NCBI GenBank assembly: GCA_035457725.1
Contig: DATIBC010000107.1
Location: forward strand, 1 to 64,000
Direction of reading: 5' to 3'
Source of the DNA: DATFES01 sp035457725
GTDB lineage: Bacteria > Pseudomonadota > Alphaproteobacteria > CACIAM-22H2
DNA: 64,000 bases
The stretch's first letter is position 1. Each line of letters opens with the position of its first letter. Positions 44,204-52,646 of this stretch are shown one piece after another. The notes beneath the pieces were generated by a model, which did not search any database, was not told the origin of the DNA, and saw only the letters and a program-made list of their open reading frames with translations. Made by a program: the position numbers and the translations under genes.

Positions 44204-44563
44204 ATGTCCAGGCCAGCCCTCGTCGCAACGCTTCTGGCGCTATGGCTCGGCGCGACGCTGGCGCTTTGTGGCGCCATCGTGTGGACGAGTTATGCGTCTT
44301 TTGTTTTCGTCGCGGCGGTGCAATCGGCGCCGATCGCGGCGCTCGCCGCCGCGCTTACGCTGTTTCTCGTCGCCGCGATGATCGCATGGACGGCACTGCT
44401 GTTCGCGCGCCCGCCAAGGCAACTCGTGGCAAGCCGCACGACGCTCGATGGCGTTATGCGCGAGTTAGACGCGCCGCACGTCGCGGCGCTGGCGATCGTG
44501 GCGGGCTTCGCGGTTGGCGCCTGTCCGCGGCTGCGGTCGGCTCTGCTGCGCGCGTTGATTTGA
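44204..44563 (+). CDS. Small membrane protein with two or three helices
   Basis: 119 residues: ALVATLLALWLGATLALCGA, FVFVAAVQSAPIAALAAALT and LFLVAAMIAWTALLF are hydrophobic; the C-terminus (VAALAIVAGFAVGACPRLRS) is a further hydrophobic stretch. Such a gene often follows an ElaB/YqjD-like gene (YqjE/YqjK type), which would make it part of that module. I cannot confirm a YqjE match. It lies 22 bases after the upstream gene. Confidence 0.6.
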   Translation: MSRPALVATLLALWLGATLALCGAIVWTSYASFVFVAAVQSAPIAALAAALTLFLVAAMIAWTALLFARPPRQLVASRTTLDGVMRELDAPHVAALAIVAGFAVGACPRLRSALLRALI

Positions 44564-44597
44564 CCTCGACGCAAATCGAAGCGAGCGGGATTTCTAC

Positions 44598-45824
44598 ATG
44601 GGGGCGAACCAGCCAGGCGTCCAAGGACTGCGCGCAGGAGAAGACGGCGGCGCCAACGATTCGCTTCTGCCACGCGAGAAAACCTCGATCGTCGCCGTAG
44701 GCGTCGGCGGGCTGTTTCTACTTGCCTCGTTGTACACGCTTCATCTGGCCCGCGACATTTTGATGCCGATCGTGCTCGCCGGCGTTCTTTACCTCATCTT
44801 GTCGCCGGTGTCGCAGGCACTGCGCGGCCTCCGGTTGCCTACCGCCGTCATCGCCGCGCTACTTGTCATCGGTCTAGTCGCAACCCTCGCCGCCAGCATC
44901 TATTCGCTTGCCGATCCGGCGGCGCATTGGCTATCCCGTGCGCCCGAACTCGCGCAGCGGATCGATTCCAAGTTGGATGCGATCAAACGGCCCGTCCAGG
45001 AGATGAAGCAAGCTTCCGAACAAGTCGAGAAAATGGCAAGCGTTCCCGACCGGCGGTCGGCGCCGAAAGTCGCCGTCGAGGGACCGGGCCTGTCCGAGGC
45101 GCTTTTCGCCGGCGCGCGCGAATTGATCTGGAAAGCCGGCGTGACGATCGTCTTGCTCTATTTTCTGCTCGCTAGCGGCGAAATGTTTCGCGAGAAGCTG
45201 ATTCGCGTCATGCCGACTTTTCGCGATAAGCGACGTGCGATTCTCCTGACCCGCGACGTTCAGCAGCGCGTTTCGACATATCTTCTGACGATCTCATCGA
45301 TCAACGCCGGATTCGGCATCGTGATCGGCTTCGGCTGCTGGCTCATCGGCATGCCGAACCCGATACTGTGGGGCGCCATGGCCATGGTGTTGAATTTCGT
45401 TCCATACGTCGGGCTGGCGGTGGGCACGGCCGTGCTCGGTCTGGTTGGCCTTGTAAGCTTCGATTCCGCCTCCCAGGCGCTGTTGCCGCCGGCGCTGTAC
45501 GTCGGCGTGAACGCGCTCGAAGCCCAGATCGTGACGCCCAGCCTTCTCGGTCGACGTTTGATGCTGAACCCGGTCGTGATTTTCCTCAGCGTGGTCTTTT
45601 GGGGCTGGCTATGGGGTGTCATCGGCGCGCTGATCGCCGTGCCCGTGCTGGTGACCGTCAAGGCCATCTGCGATCACTTCGATCGCCTCGCGCCGCTCGC
45701 CGAATTCTTGGCCGGTCGAGGACCAATGGACGCGTTCACACCGATCGAACAAACCGGTCCCGACCGGCGCCGCATGCCTGGCGCCCCGGGGCGCGCGACG
45801 GGAACCGCCTGGCCACGTCAATAG
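44598..45824 (+). CDS. AI-2E family transporter (PerM-type)
   Basis: 408 residues with about seven transmembrane helices. Typical elements: TSIVAVGVGGLFLLASLYTL, ILMPIVLAGVLYLILSPVSQ, VTIVLLYFLLASGEMFREKL, GFGIVIGFGCWLIGMPNPIL and EAQIVTPSLLGRRLMLNPVV, the UPF0118/AI-2E family pattern. Members were named for autoinducer-2 export but include Na+/H+ antiporter-like permeases; the substrate is unknown. The C-terminal tail is polar. Convergent with a FrnE-type gene, four bases away. Confidence 0.88.
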   Translation: MGANQPGVQGLRAGEDGGANDSLLPREKTSIVAVGVGGLFLLASLYTLHLARDILMPIVLAGVLYLILSPVSQALRGLRLPTAVIAALLVIGLVATLAASIYSLADPAAHWLSRAPELAQRIDSKLDAIKRPVQEMKQASEQVEKMASVPDRRSAPKVAVEGPGLSEALFAGARELIWKAGVTIVLLYFLLASGEMFREKLIRVMPTFRDKRRAILLTRDVQQRVSTYLLTISSINAGFGIVIGFGCWLIGMPNPILWGAMAMVLNFVPYVGLAVGTAVLGLVGLVSFDSASQALLPPALYVGVNALEAQIVTPSLLGRRLMLNPVVIFLSVVFWGWLWGVIGALIAVPVLVTVKAICDHFDRLAPLAEFLAGRGPMDAFTPIEQTGPDRRRMPGAPGRATGTAWPRQ

Positions 45825-45828
45825 CGGC

Positions 45829-46485
45829 TCAGACGATATCTGCGTCTCCAGTGCCGGAGTCGCGCGCTTTGCGAGCGTGCTCGAACACTTCGAGAAAGAT
45901 CTCGGGGGCCTGCGCGCCGGACACCGCGAATTTTCGATCGATGATGAAACACGGGACGCCATTGATGCCGATCTGACGCGCGTATGCGTCCTCGGCGCGA
46001 ACAATATCGGCGTCGGCCTCGCCCTCGAGATAGCGGCGGGTCGCCTCGGCATCGAGCCCGGCTTCGCTTGCCGCCTCGATCAGCGTGTCGCCACGACCGA
46101 TGTCCCGCCCATCGACAAAATAATATCGGAACAAAGTCTCGACCATCGCATCCTGTCGCTCGAAGGTGGCGGATCGTCGAATGAGCCGGTGCGCCGCGAT
46201 CGTGTTGGGCGTGCGGGCGATCTTTTCGAAGGCGAACGGGATGCCTTCTTGCGCGCCCGCCGCCTTCACCGCGTCGTACATCTGGCCCCCGGCACGATCG
46301 CCGAACTTGAGCCGTAGATACTCCTGGCGGTCCATGCCGCTGGCCGGCATGTCGGGATTGAGCTGAAATGGCCGCCACCCGATTTGCAGGTCCAGTTGCG
46401 GCGACAGGGCGAGGGCGCGTTCCAGACGGCGCTTGCCGATGAAGCACCACGGACAGACCGCATCGGACACGATATCGATGATCAT
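45829..46485 (-). CDS. DsbA-family oxidoreductase, FrnE type
   Basis: 218 residues: MIIDIVSDAVCPWCFIGKRR with the active-site CPWC near residues 11-14, typical of FrnE / 2-hydroxychromene-2-carboxylate isomerase-like cytoplasmic DsbA proteins, then a helical insert and the closing strand GINGVPCFIIDRKFAVSGAQ (cis-Pro in GVP) and EIFLEVFEH. There is no signal peptide, so it acts in the cytoplasm. FrnE proteins can be thiol oxidoreductases or GST-like isomerases; the specific role is unknown. The start at 46485 excludes an unlikely extension. Confidence 0.88.
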   Translation of the reverse strand: MIIDIVSDAVCPWCFIGKRRLERALALSPQLDLQIGWRPFQLNPDMPASGMDRQEYLRLKFGDRAGGQMYDAVKAAGAQEGIPFAFEKIARTPNTIAAHRLIRRSATFERQDAMVETLFRYYFVDGRDIGRGDTLIEAASEAGLDAEATRRYLEGEADADIVRAEDAYARQIGINGVPCFIIDRKFAVSGAQAPEIFLEVFEHARKARDSGTGDADIV

Positions 46486-46686
46486 GCATCGAGCGTAGGC
46501 AATCGCGCCCGTGGGCGCAATCGTCATCGCTCCCGCCCGGACGGCCATTCACGTCGAATTGTACGCCCGAGGAATGTTGACCGAGTCACCCGAGTTCCGC
46601 TCATATTCGGCCACGGCGCCCGGCGCGAGACCGGGGAGCCCTCGGAGGAGCCAGTGCCGCGGCGCAGCCGACGCAGCCATTCGAGC
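46486..46686. promoter_or_regulatory. Upstream region of the lva-like operon
   Basis: About 200 bases between the leftward FrnE-type gene and the rightward acyl-CoA synthetase gene. This should hold the promoter for the 46687-52365 operon. No regulator gene and no clear operator are seen, and the sequence stays GC-rich. I did not find a confident -35/-10. Confidence 0.35.
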
Positions 46687-48309
46687 ATGTACGATCGCGG
46701 CCTCGATCGCGGGCCGGCGAATTTCGTCTCCCTGTCGCCGGTGAGTTTCCTAGTCCGTGCCGCCGCGGTCTATCCGCGCAAGCTTGCGGTGCTTTATGGC
46801 GATCAGTCGTGCACGTACGCGCGCCTCCACGCCCGCGTCCGCCGCTTCGCTTCGGCGCTGGCGAAACGCGGCATCGGTCGCGGCGACACGGTGGCAGTGA
46901 TCGCGCCGAACGTCCCGGCCTTGCTTGAAGCGCACTACGCCGTGCCGATGGCCGGCGCCGTCCTCAATGCGATCAACCATCGCCTCGACGCGCGCACGAT
47001 CGCCTTCATTCTGCAACATGGCGCGGCACGCGTGCTGATCGCGGATCGCGAATTCACCGGCATCGTCGCGGAAGCGCTCAAGCGCCTACGACGCAAGATC
47101 GCCGTGGTCGATATCAATGATCCGCATTTCGCCGGCGGCCAAGCCATCGGCGAAACCGACTACGAGGCGTTCCTTGCCGAGGGCGACGCCGAATTCGACT
47201 GGCAGCCGCCCCACGACGAGTGGCAGGCGATCTGCCTCAACTATACCTCCGGCACCACCGGTGATCCAAAGGGAGTGGTCTACCATCACCGTGGCGCCTA
47301 CCTGAACGCACTCGGAAATGTGATCGCCTTCGCGCTCAGCCCGCGCACGGTTTACCTGTGGACCTTGCCGATGTTCCACTGCAACGGCTGGACATATCCT
47401 TGGGCCGTCACCGCCGCCGGGGGAACCCACGTCTGCCTCAGAAAGGTCGACCCGGCGCAGATTTTTCGGGCGATCGGCAAGCATAAGGTAACGCATATGT
47501 GCGGCGCTCCGATCGTCCTCAACATGCTGATTCACGCTGCCGACGCGGATAAGGTGCGGTTCGACCACGTGGTCGAGGTGGCGACCGGCGGAGCCGCGCC
47601 GCCATCGACCGTGATCGCCGCGATGGAGCGAATGGGGTTCCGTGTCACGCATCTTTACGGCCTCACCGAATCCTACGGACCCTCGACGCTGTGCGCTTGG
47701 CAAGCGGCATGGGACAACCTCGATCTGACCGCGCGGGCGGCGATGATGGCTCGCCAGGGCGTGCAGTACCCGACGCTCGAGCGGCTGATGGTCGCCGATC
47801 CGGCCACGTTAGAGCCGGTGCCTTCGGATGGCCGATCAATCGGCGAGCTGATGATCGGCGGCAATACGCTGATGAAGGGCTATCTGAAGAATCGCGAAGC
47901 GACGCGGCGCGCATTCGCCGGCGGATGGTTCCACACCGGCGATCTCGGTGTGCGCCACCCGGACGGATACGTCGAAATCAAGGATCGCGCCAAGGACATC
48001 ATCATTTCCGGCGGCGAGAACATCTCGTCATTGGAGATAGAAGAAGCGCTTTACAAGCACCCCGCCGTGATGGAAGCCGCCGTCGTCGCCAAGCCGGACC
48101 AGCGGTGGGGCGAAACGCCGTGCGCCTTTGTCATGCTCAAACCCGGTGCGCCTGACGTCACGGCCGCCGACATCATCGCCTGGTGCCGCGGCCACCTGGC
48201 GCATTTCAAGGTTCCGCGAACGATCGTGTTCGGGCCGTTGCCCAAGACGTCGACGGGCAAGATCCAGAAATTCGTGCTGCGCGAGCAGGCAAGGGTATTG
48301 GCGACGTGA
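46687..48309 (+). CDS. Acyl-CoA synthetase (AMP-forming); LvaE-like by context
   Basis: 540 residues of the ANL superfamily. Motifs: P-loop YTSGTTGDPKGVVYHHRG (about 184), the A5-like LYGLTESYG, A7/A8 WFHTGDLG...KDIIISGGENISSLEIEE, and the catalytic Lys in PKTSTGKIQK near the end. It adenylates a carboxylic acid and forms the CoA ester; substrate size is unknown, but FadK/DmdB-like medium-chain enzymes have this architecture. As first gene of the operon with SDR, ACAD, kinase and DUF6285 genes, it occupies the role of LvaE, which activates levulinate. The next start overlaps its stop region. Confidence 0.9.
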   Translation: MYDRGLDRGPANFVSLSPVSFLVRAAAVYPRKLAVLYGDQSCTYARLHARVRRFASALAKRGIGRGDTVAVIAPNVPALLEAHYAVPMAGAVLNAINHRLDARTIAFILQHGAARVLIADREFTGIVAEALKRLRRKIAVVDINDPHFAGGQAIGETDYEAFLAEGDAEFDWQPPHDEWQAICLNYTSGTTGDPKGVVYHHRGAYLNALGNVIAFALSPRTVYLWTLPMFHCNGWTYPWAVTAAGGTHVCLRKVDPAQIFRAIGKHKVTHMCGAPIVLNMLIHAADADKVRFDHVVEVATGGAAPPSTVIAAMERMGFRVTHLYGLTESYGPSTLCAWQAAWDNLDLTARAAMMARQGVQYPTLERLMVADPATLEPVPSDGRSIGELMIGGNTLMKGYLKNREATRRAFAGGWFHTGDLGVRHPDGYVEIKDRAKDIIISGGENISSLEIEEALYKHPAVMEAAVVAKPDQRWGETPCAFVMLKPGAPDVTAADIIAWCRGHLAHFKVPRTIVFGPLPKTSTGKIQKFVLREQARVLAT

Positions 48310-48314
48310 GCGGG

Positions 48315-49073
48315 ATGTTCGACCTCTCGGGCAAGGTTGCGCTTGTCACCGGCGCCTCGTCCGGACTCGGCCGCCACATGGCCGCGACGCTGGCTCGCGC
48401 CGGCGCCAAGGTCGCGATCGCGGCGCGGCGGGTCGATCGCCTCGAAACGCTGGCTGCGGAAATCGCCGGTTTCGACGGAAGAGCGCTTCCGCTGCCGCTC
48501 GATGTGACGCAACCGGCCTCGGTGGCGGCCGCATTCAAGGAGGCGGAAACCGAACTCGGGCCGCTCGCGATCCTGGTCAACAACGCCGGCATCGCCTCGA
48601 CCCGCCTCTTCCTCGAACAAAGCGAGGCGGAATGGCGCGAAGTGCTGGAGACCAACTTGAACGGCGCGTGGCGGGTCGCGCATGAGGCGGCGAAACGCAT
48701 GGCCGCGCACGGTCACGGCGGATCGATCGTCAACGTCGCGTCGATCCTCGGCATTCGACCAGGCGGCCACCTGTCGGCATACTCGGCGGCAAAAGCGGCA
48801 TTGATCAATCTCACGCAGGCGCTCGCGGTCGAGCTCGCTCGCCATAAGGTCCGCGTCAATGCGATCGCGCCGGGATACGTCTCCACCGAGATCAACAGCG
48901 CATTTCTCGCCAGCCCCGCCGGGCAGGCGATGTCGAAGCGCATACCGTTACGTCGCTTCGGCGAGGCGTCCGACCTCGACGGACCGCTATTGCTTCTTGC
49001 GTCGGATGCCGGGCGCTATATCACTGGGCACGTCTTGGTGGCCGACGGCGGCCATTCGCTATCGTTCCTCTGA
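48315..49073 (+). CDS. SDR-family oxidoreductase; LvaD-like by context
   Basis: 252 residues, classical SDR. Cofactor motif VTGASSGLGRHMA (TGxxxGxG), NNAG in ILVNNAGIAS, catalytic Ser in IVNVASILG, and Y-x-x-x-K in YSAAKAALIN (Tyr about 156). The basic AARRVDR after strand 2 favours NADP(H). In the levulinate pathway the SDR LvaD reduces 4-ketoacyl-CoA to 4-hydroxyacyl-CoA; the same is inferred here, though FabG-like 3-ketoacyl activity cannot be excluded. An in-frame GTG at 48306 overlaps the previous stop. The gene is followed by a NIPSNAP gene. Confidence 0.9.
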   Translation: MFDLSGKVALVTGASSGLGRHMAATLARAGAKVAIAARRVDRLETLAAEIAGFDGRALPLPLDVTQPASVAAAFKEAETELGPLAILVNNAGIASTRLFLEQSEAEWREVLETNLNGAWRVAHEAAKRMAAHGHGGSIVNVASILGIRPGGHLSAYSAAKAALINLTQALAVELARHKVRVNAIAPGYVSTEINSAFLASPAGQAMSKRIPLRRFGEASDLDGPLLLLASDAGRYITGHVLVADGGHSLSFL

Positions 49074-49101
49074 ATCGATCAAGAATAGGGAGTGAGCGCC
49101 C

Positions 49102-49752
49102 ATGATCATCGATATGCGCACCTACACCCTGCATCCTGGGCGGCTTGGCGCTTATTTCAGGCTTTACGAAAGCGAAGGCTGGGCGATTCAACGCAAGCAC
49201 CTTGGCGATCCGGTCGGGTATTACTATGTCGACATCGGCGTGCAGAACCGCATCGTTCACCTTTGGGGTTACACCGACATCGCCGAACGCTCCAGGCGCC
49301 GTGCATCGATGGAGAACGATCCGGCGTGGAACACGTACCGCGCCAAATCCGGCCTCAACTTCCTGGCCCAGGAAAACCGCATCCTCAAGCCGGCGCCGTT
49401 CTGGCCGATTCAGCCGACAGCCAGCGGACCGATCGGCTTGGTCGACATGCGAATTTATACGTTTCAGGTCGGCAAGCTCCCCGAGTACTTTCGGATCTAT
49501 GAGACCGACGCCATGGCGATCCAGATCAAGCATCTCGGCCGCTGCATCGGCTTCTATCAAAGCGACATCGGTCCTCAAAACCAGATCGTGCATTTGTGGG
49601 CATATGATTCGATCCAGGACCGCGAGCAACGACGCGCCCGACTCGCCGCCGATCCGGGATGGGGAGGCTATCTCGCCAAGGCGAGCCTGCTCGTGCTCGA
49701 CATGCAGAACATGACGCTCAAGCCGGCGCCGTTCTGGACGCCGAAGATGTAG
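49102..49752 (+). CDS. NIPSNAP family protein with two tandem domains
   Basis: 216 residues made of two similar ferredoxin-like halves: MIIDMRTYTLHPGRLGAYFR...YYYVDIGVQNRIVHLWGYT, and VDMRIYTFQVGKLPEYFRIY...FYQSDIGPQNQIVHLWAYD. The repeated D-I-G-x-Q-N-x-I-V-H-L-W is diagnostic of NIPSNAP. These proteins are mostly of unknown biochemical function and resemble EthD/Dabb-like dimers. Here the gene lies inside an acyl-CoA operon, 28 bases after the SDR and 17 before the ACAD, so a role in the same pathway is likely. Confidence 0.9.
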   Translation: MIIDMRTYTLHPGRLGAYFRLYESEGWAIQRKHLGDPVGYYYVDIGVQNRIVHLWGYTDIAERSRRRASMENDPAWNTYRAKSGLNFLAQENRILKPAPFWPIQPTASGPIGLVDMRIYTFQVGKLPEYFRIYETDAMAIQIKHLGRCIGFYQSDIGPQNQIVHLWAYDSIQDREQRRARLAADPGWGGYLAKASLLVLDMQNMTLKPAPFWTPKM

Positions 49753-49769
49753 GCAGGGACGACCGCGAG

Positions 49770-50966
49770 ATGGACTTCACCTTACCGCCCGAGATCGAAC
49801 GTACGCGCCACGCCATCCGGGAATTCGTTGCCGGCGAAATTCTGCCGCTCGAAGGTAATCCCGAAAACTACGACGAAGGCGAGAATATTCGATTGGACGT
49901 TGTCGAGACGATCCGCGCCAAGGCCCGCTCGGCCGGATTGTGGGCCCTGCAAAGCCCGCGCGAACACGGCGGGCTTGGATTCTCGCGCGTCGGCATGGCC
50001 GTCTGCTACGAGGAGATGGGGCGCTCGATTTTCGGCCCGGTGTGCTTCAATTGCGCCGCGCCCGATGACGGCAACATGATGCTGTTGGCAAAGGCGGCCA
50101 CGCCGGCGCAACAACAAAGATGGCTGCAGCCGATCGTCGAGGGCAGGCTGCGTTCGTCCTTTGTCATGACCGAGCCGATGCCGGGCGCTGGCTCCGATCC
50201 GGCGGCGATGCGGACGCGCGCCGAGCGGAAGGGCGACCGCTGGATCGTGCGCGGCCACAAGTGGTTCATCACCGGCGCCGCCGTCGCCAAGCATTTCATC
50301 TTGATCGCCCGCACGTCCGACGATGCGCGAAAAGGGCTTACCGCCTTTCTTTTCCATGCCGACCAACCCGGCTGGACGCTGGTTCGCAAGATACCGATAC
50401 TGGGTCCCGAGGAGCACGGCGGACATTGCGAAATGACGTTCGAGGGACTGGAAATTCCCGACGAGAACGTGCTGCTCACGGTCGGGGACGGGCTCAAAGC
50501 GACGCAGATCAGGCTCGGGCCGGCTCGGCTCACCCATTGCATGCGATGGCTCGGGATGGCCAAGCGGGCGATCGAGACCTCGCTCGGGTACGTGCGCGAG
50601 CGCGAAAGCTTCGGCCTCAAGCTCGCCGATCACGAAGGTGTGCAATGGCTGCTCGGCGCGGCAGCGATGGAGATAGAGATCGGGCGAATGCTGACGATGC
50701 GCGCGGCGTGGAAGCTCGATCAGGGCGATTTCGCGCGGAAAGAAGTGTCAATGGCGAAGGTCGCCGTCGCCGACGTGCTCCACAAATCGATCGACACGGC
50801 AATGCAGCTCATGGGGGCAAAGGGCTATTCGAAGGATACCCCGCTCGAATGGATGTATCGCTACGCGCGCCAGGCCCGGCTGGTCGATGGCGCGTCCGAG
50901 GTGCACAAGATGGTGTTGTCGCGTTTCCTCTTGAGCGAAGGAATCGATTTCTGGAAGTGGACGTGA
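49770..50966 (+). CDS. Acyl-CoA dehydrogenase, ACAD10/11-like; LvaC-like by context
   Basis: 398 residues of the ACAD fold. N-terminal helical domain LPPEIERTRHAIREFVAGEI, FAD/substrate region SFVMTEPMPGAGSDPAAM and WIVRGHKWFITGAAVAKHFI, and the C-terminal helical domain with VRERESFGLKLADHEGVQWL and AKGYSKDTPLEWMYRYARQA then DGASEVHK, which is typical of ACAD10/ACAD11 and LvaC-type enzymes. LvaC acts on a 4-phosphoacyl-CoA, leading to a 3-hydroxyacyl-CoA. Its stop overlaps the kinase start at 50963-50966. An ordinary beta-oxidation role is the alternative, but the adjacent kinase argues against it. Confidence 0.9.
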   Translation: MDFTLPPEIERTRHAIREFVAGEILPLEGNPENYDEGENIRLDVVETIRAKARSAGLWALQSPREHGGLGFSRVGMAVCYEEMGRSIFGPVCFNCAAPDDGNMMLLAKAATPAQQQRWLQPIVEGRLRSSFVMTEPMPGAGSDPAAMRTRAERKGDRWIVRGHKWFITGAAVAKHFILIARTSDDARKGLTAFLFHADQPGWTLVRKIPILGPEEHGGHCEMTFEGLEIPDENVLLTVGDGLKATQIRLGPARLTHCMRWLGMAKRAIETSLGYVRERESFGLKLADHEGVQWLLGAAAMEIEIGRMLTMRAAWKLDQGDFARKEVSMAKVAVADVLHKSIDTAMQLMGAKGYSKDTPLEWMYRYARQARLVDGASEVHKMVLSRFLLSEGIDFWKWT

Positions 50967-51991
50967 CTCCGCCCGGTGAAAGGCTGGGGCCGTGGCTGGC
51001 GCGCGCGCTCGCTGCGAAGGCCTGCCGGATCGAACGGTGGGCGAAGCTCGGCGGCGGCGCGATCCAGGAAAACTGGGCGATCGACGTGACGATCGAGGGC
51101 GGACCTCGCGCCGGGGCGCTGGCGCTGGTGCTGCGCACCGACGCGCCATCCGGCGTTGCGGCGAGTCACAGCCGCGTCCACGAGTACGCCCTGCTGGCGG
51201 CTGCGCATGGAGCGGGCGTCACCGTCCCCGAGCCGTTGGCGGTGTGCGTCGATCCCGGCGTGATCGGTAAGCCGTTCTACGTCATGCGCCGTGCCGAAGG
51301 TACGGCGGCCGGTCATATCTTGACTCGTGACGACAAATGGCACGGCGATCGCATCGCGCTGGTGGCCCGGCTCGGCGAGGAGTTGGCCCGCATTCATTCG
51401 ATCCGGCCACCGCGCGACGATCTGTCATTTCTCGAGATTCCCTCCCAACCGCCGGCGGAAGCGGCGATCGCCGAGTATCGCGCCGCGCTCGACGGCTACG
51501 ACCAGCCGCGCCCAGCGCTCGAATGGGGGCTCGCTTGGCTCGCGGCGAACGCGCCGCCGACGCGCGAACTCGTCCTGTGCCATCGCGACTATCGCACCGG
51601 CAATTACATGGCCGACGCCATCGGCCTCACGGCGATCCTCGATTGGGAGTTCGCCGGCTGGGGCGATCCTTACGAGGACATCGCGTGGTTCTGCGCCAAG
51701 TGCTGGCGTTTCGGCGTCAACGCGCGGGAAGCGGGAGGCATGGCGGATCGCGAGACGTTCTTTCGCGGCTATGAGCGGGTGGCTGGCCGCAGCATCGATC
51801 GCACCGCGGTCTACTACTGGGAAGTCATGGCGCACGCGCGCTGGACGACGATCGCGCTTATGCAGGGCTGGCGTCACGTTTCGGGTGCCGAGCGGTCGCT
51901 CGATCTGGCGCTCACCGGCCGCCGCGTCGCCGAACTCGAGTACGAACTCTTGCGGATGACCGCGCCCGCGCCCCGGGCGCGAGAGGCGTGA
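50963..51991 (+). CDS. APH-fold phosphotransferase (ACAD10/11 kinase-domain type); LvaA-like by context
   Basis: 342 residues of the aminoglycoside-phosphotransferase/choline-kinase fold. ATP-loop ALALVLRTDAP; the Brenner catalytic motif LVLCHRDYRTGN (Asp about 209); and the metal motif ILDWEFAGWGDPYEDIAWF (about 226). Human ACAD10 and ACAD11 carry this same kinase domain fused to an ACAD domain, and in Pseudomonas LvaA phosphorylates 4-hydroxyvaleryl-CoA. The GTG start at 50963 lies in a GTGA overlap with the ACAD stop. The end overlaps the DUF6285 gene. An antibiotic-resistance role is unlikely. Confidence 0.88.
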   Translation: MTPPGERLGPWLARALAAKACRIERWAKLGGGAIQENWAIDVTIEGGPRAGALALVLRTDAPSGVAASHSRVHEYALLAAAHGAGVTVPEPLAVCVDPGVIGKPFYVMRRAEGTAAGHILTRDDKWHGDRIALVARLGEELARIHSIRPPRDDLSFLEIPSQPPAEAAIAEYRAALDGYDQPRPALEWGLAWLAANAPPTRELVLCHRDYRTGNYMADAIGLTAILDWEFAGWGDPYEDIAWFCAKCWRFGVNAREAGGMADRETFFRGYERVAGRSIDRTAVYYWEVMAHARWTTIALMQGWRHVSGAERSLDLALTGRRVAELEYELLRMTAPAPRAREA

Positions 51992-52365
51992 TGCGCGACC
52001 GCCCCGATCGCGACGCCCTGCTTGCCATCGCACGGGAGACGCTCCTCAAGGACTTGTTGCCGCAGATCGCCGCCGAGCACCGGATGACGGTGCTGATGGT
52101 CGCGCGCGCCCTTGAGATCGTCGGCCGCGAGATCGTCGCCGGTGACGCCGCCGACATGGCGTTCGCCGCCGGCGTCGCCGCGGTCTATGAGCGCGCGCTG
52201 CCGTGCGAAGCGGCGGCGTTCGATGTTTTGGCGCGACGGCTTGCCGTCGACATTCGCGCCGATGCGTTGACGCCCGATCGAAAGCGGGCAGTCCACGTGC
52301 TGCTCCTCGCCGAGGCCCGGGCGCGCGTCGCGCTCGGCAATCCGCGATACCTCGACGCTGAATAG
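51991..52365 (+). CDS. DUF6285 protein; LvaB-like by context
   Basis: 124 residues, all-helical: RDALLAIARETLLKDLLPQI, EHRMTVLMVARALEIVGREI, then RALPCEAAAFDVLARRLAVD and HVLLLAEARARVALGNPRYL. I recognise this as the DUF6285 type, which accompanies APH-fold kinases in ACAD operons. In the levulinate pathway the kinase LvaA works with a small partner LvaB of about this size; correspondence with DUF6285 is from memory and gene context. It starts at ATG 51991 sharing a base with the kinase stop, implying strict coupling and fixed stoichiometry. Confidence 0.82.
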   Translation: MRDRPDRDALLAIARETLLKDLLPQIAAEHRMTVLMVARALEIVGREIVAGDAADMAFAAGVAAVYERALPCEAAAFDVLARRLAVDIRADALTPDRKRAVHVLLLAEARARVALGNPRYLDAE

Positions 52366-52425
52366 GCCGGGCGGCGCATGGTGGGCATGGTCGCCGCAAG
52401 CGCGGCTATCTCGCCAAACTCCAGG

Positions 52426-52533
52426 CTAACGCAGGAAGTTCGACGGCAACCGGTCTATGACGATAGTCTGCCGGCGCGCCGTCAGGCCAATCGTAGCGGC
52501 GATGTCGCGGAGCAGTTCGAACAGGCGGTCCAT
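52426..52533 (-). CDS. Tiny hypothetical protein (35 residues)
   Basis: A reverse-strand frame MDRLFELLRDIAATIGLTAR ending RLPSNFLR. It has an amphipathic N-terminal helix and is preceded by GAGGAG at suitable spacing. The opening resembles many short alphaproteobacterial proteins that start MDR(L/F)... and are of unknown role. It is weakly supported but more convincing than the longer frame on the plus strand. Confidence 0.35.
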   Translation of the reverse strand: MDRLFELLRDIAATIGLTARRQTIVIDRLPSNFLR

Positions 52534-52646
52534 GGCGGCGCTCTCCTCGTCGGCGATTCGATGTTAAGGCGATCATGCACGCGCCAAGCCGCGCCGGTCT
52601 GTGACGCCTGTCACTTCGAATGAGAGAGGGGAATTGGCGCGCGCGA

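Noticed and set aside
44598..45824. A quorum-sensing AI-2 exporter.
   Set aside because: The family name is historical; nothing else nearby supports AI-2 signalling.
50963..51991. Antibiotic-resistance aminoglycoside phosphotransferase.
   Set aside because: The operon context (ACAD, SDR, acyl-CoA synthetase, DUF6285) and ACAD10/11-like sequence indicate an acyl-CoA kinase instead.
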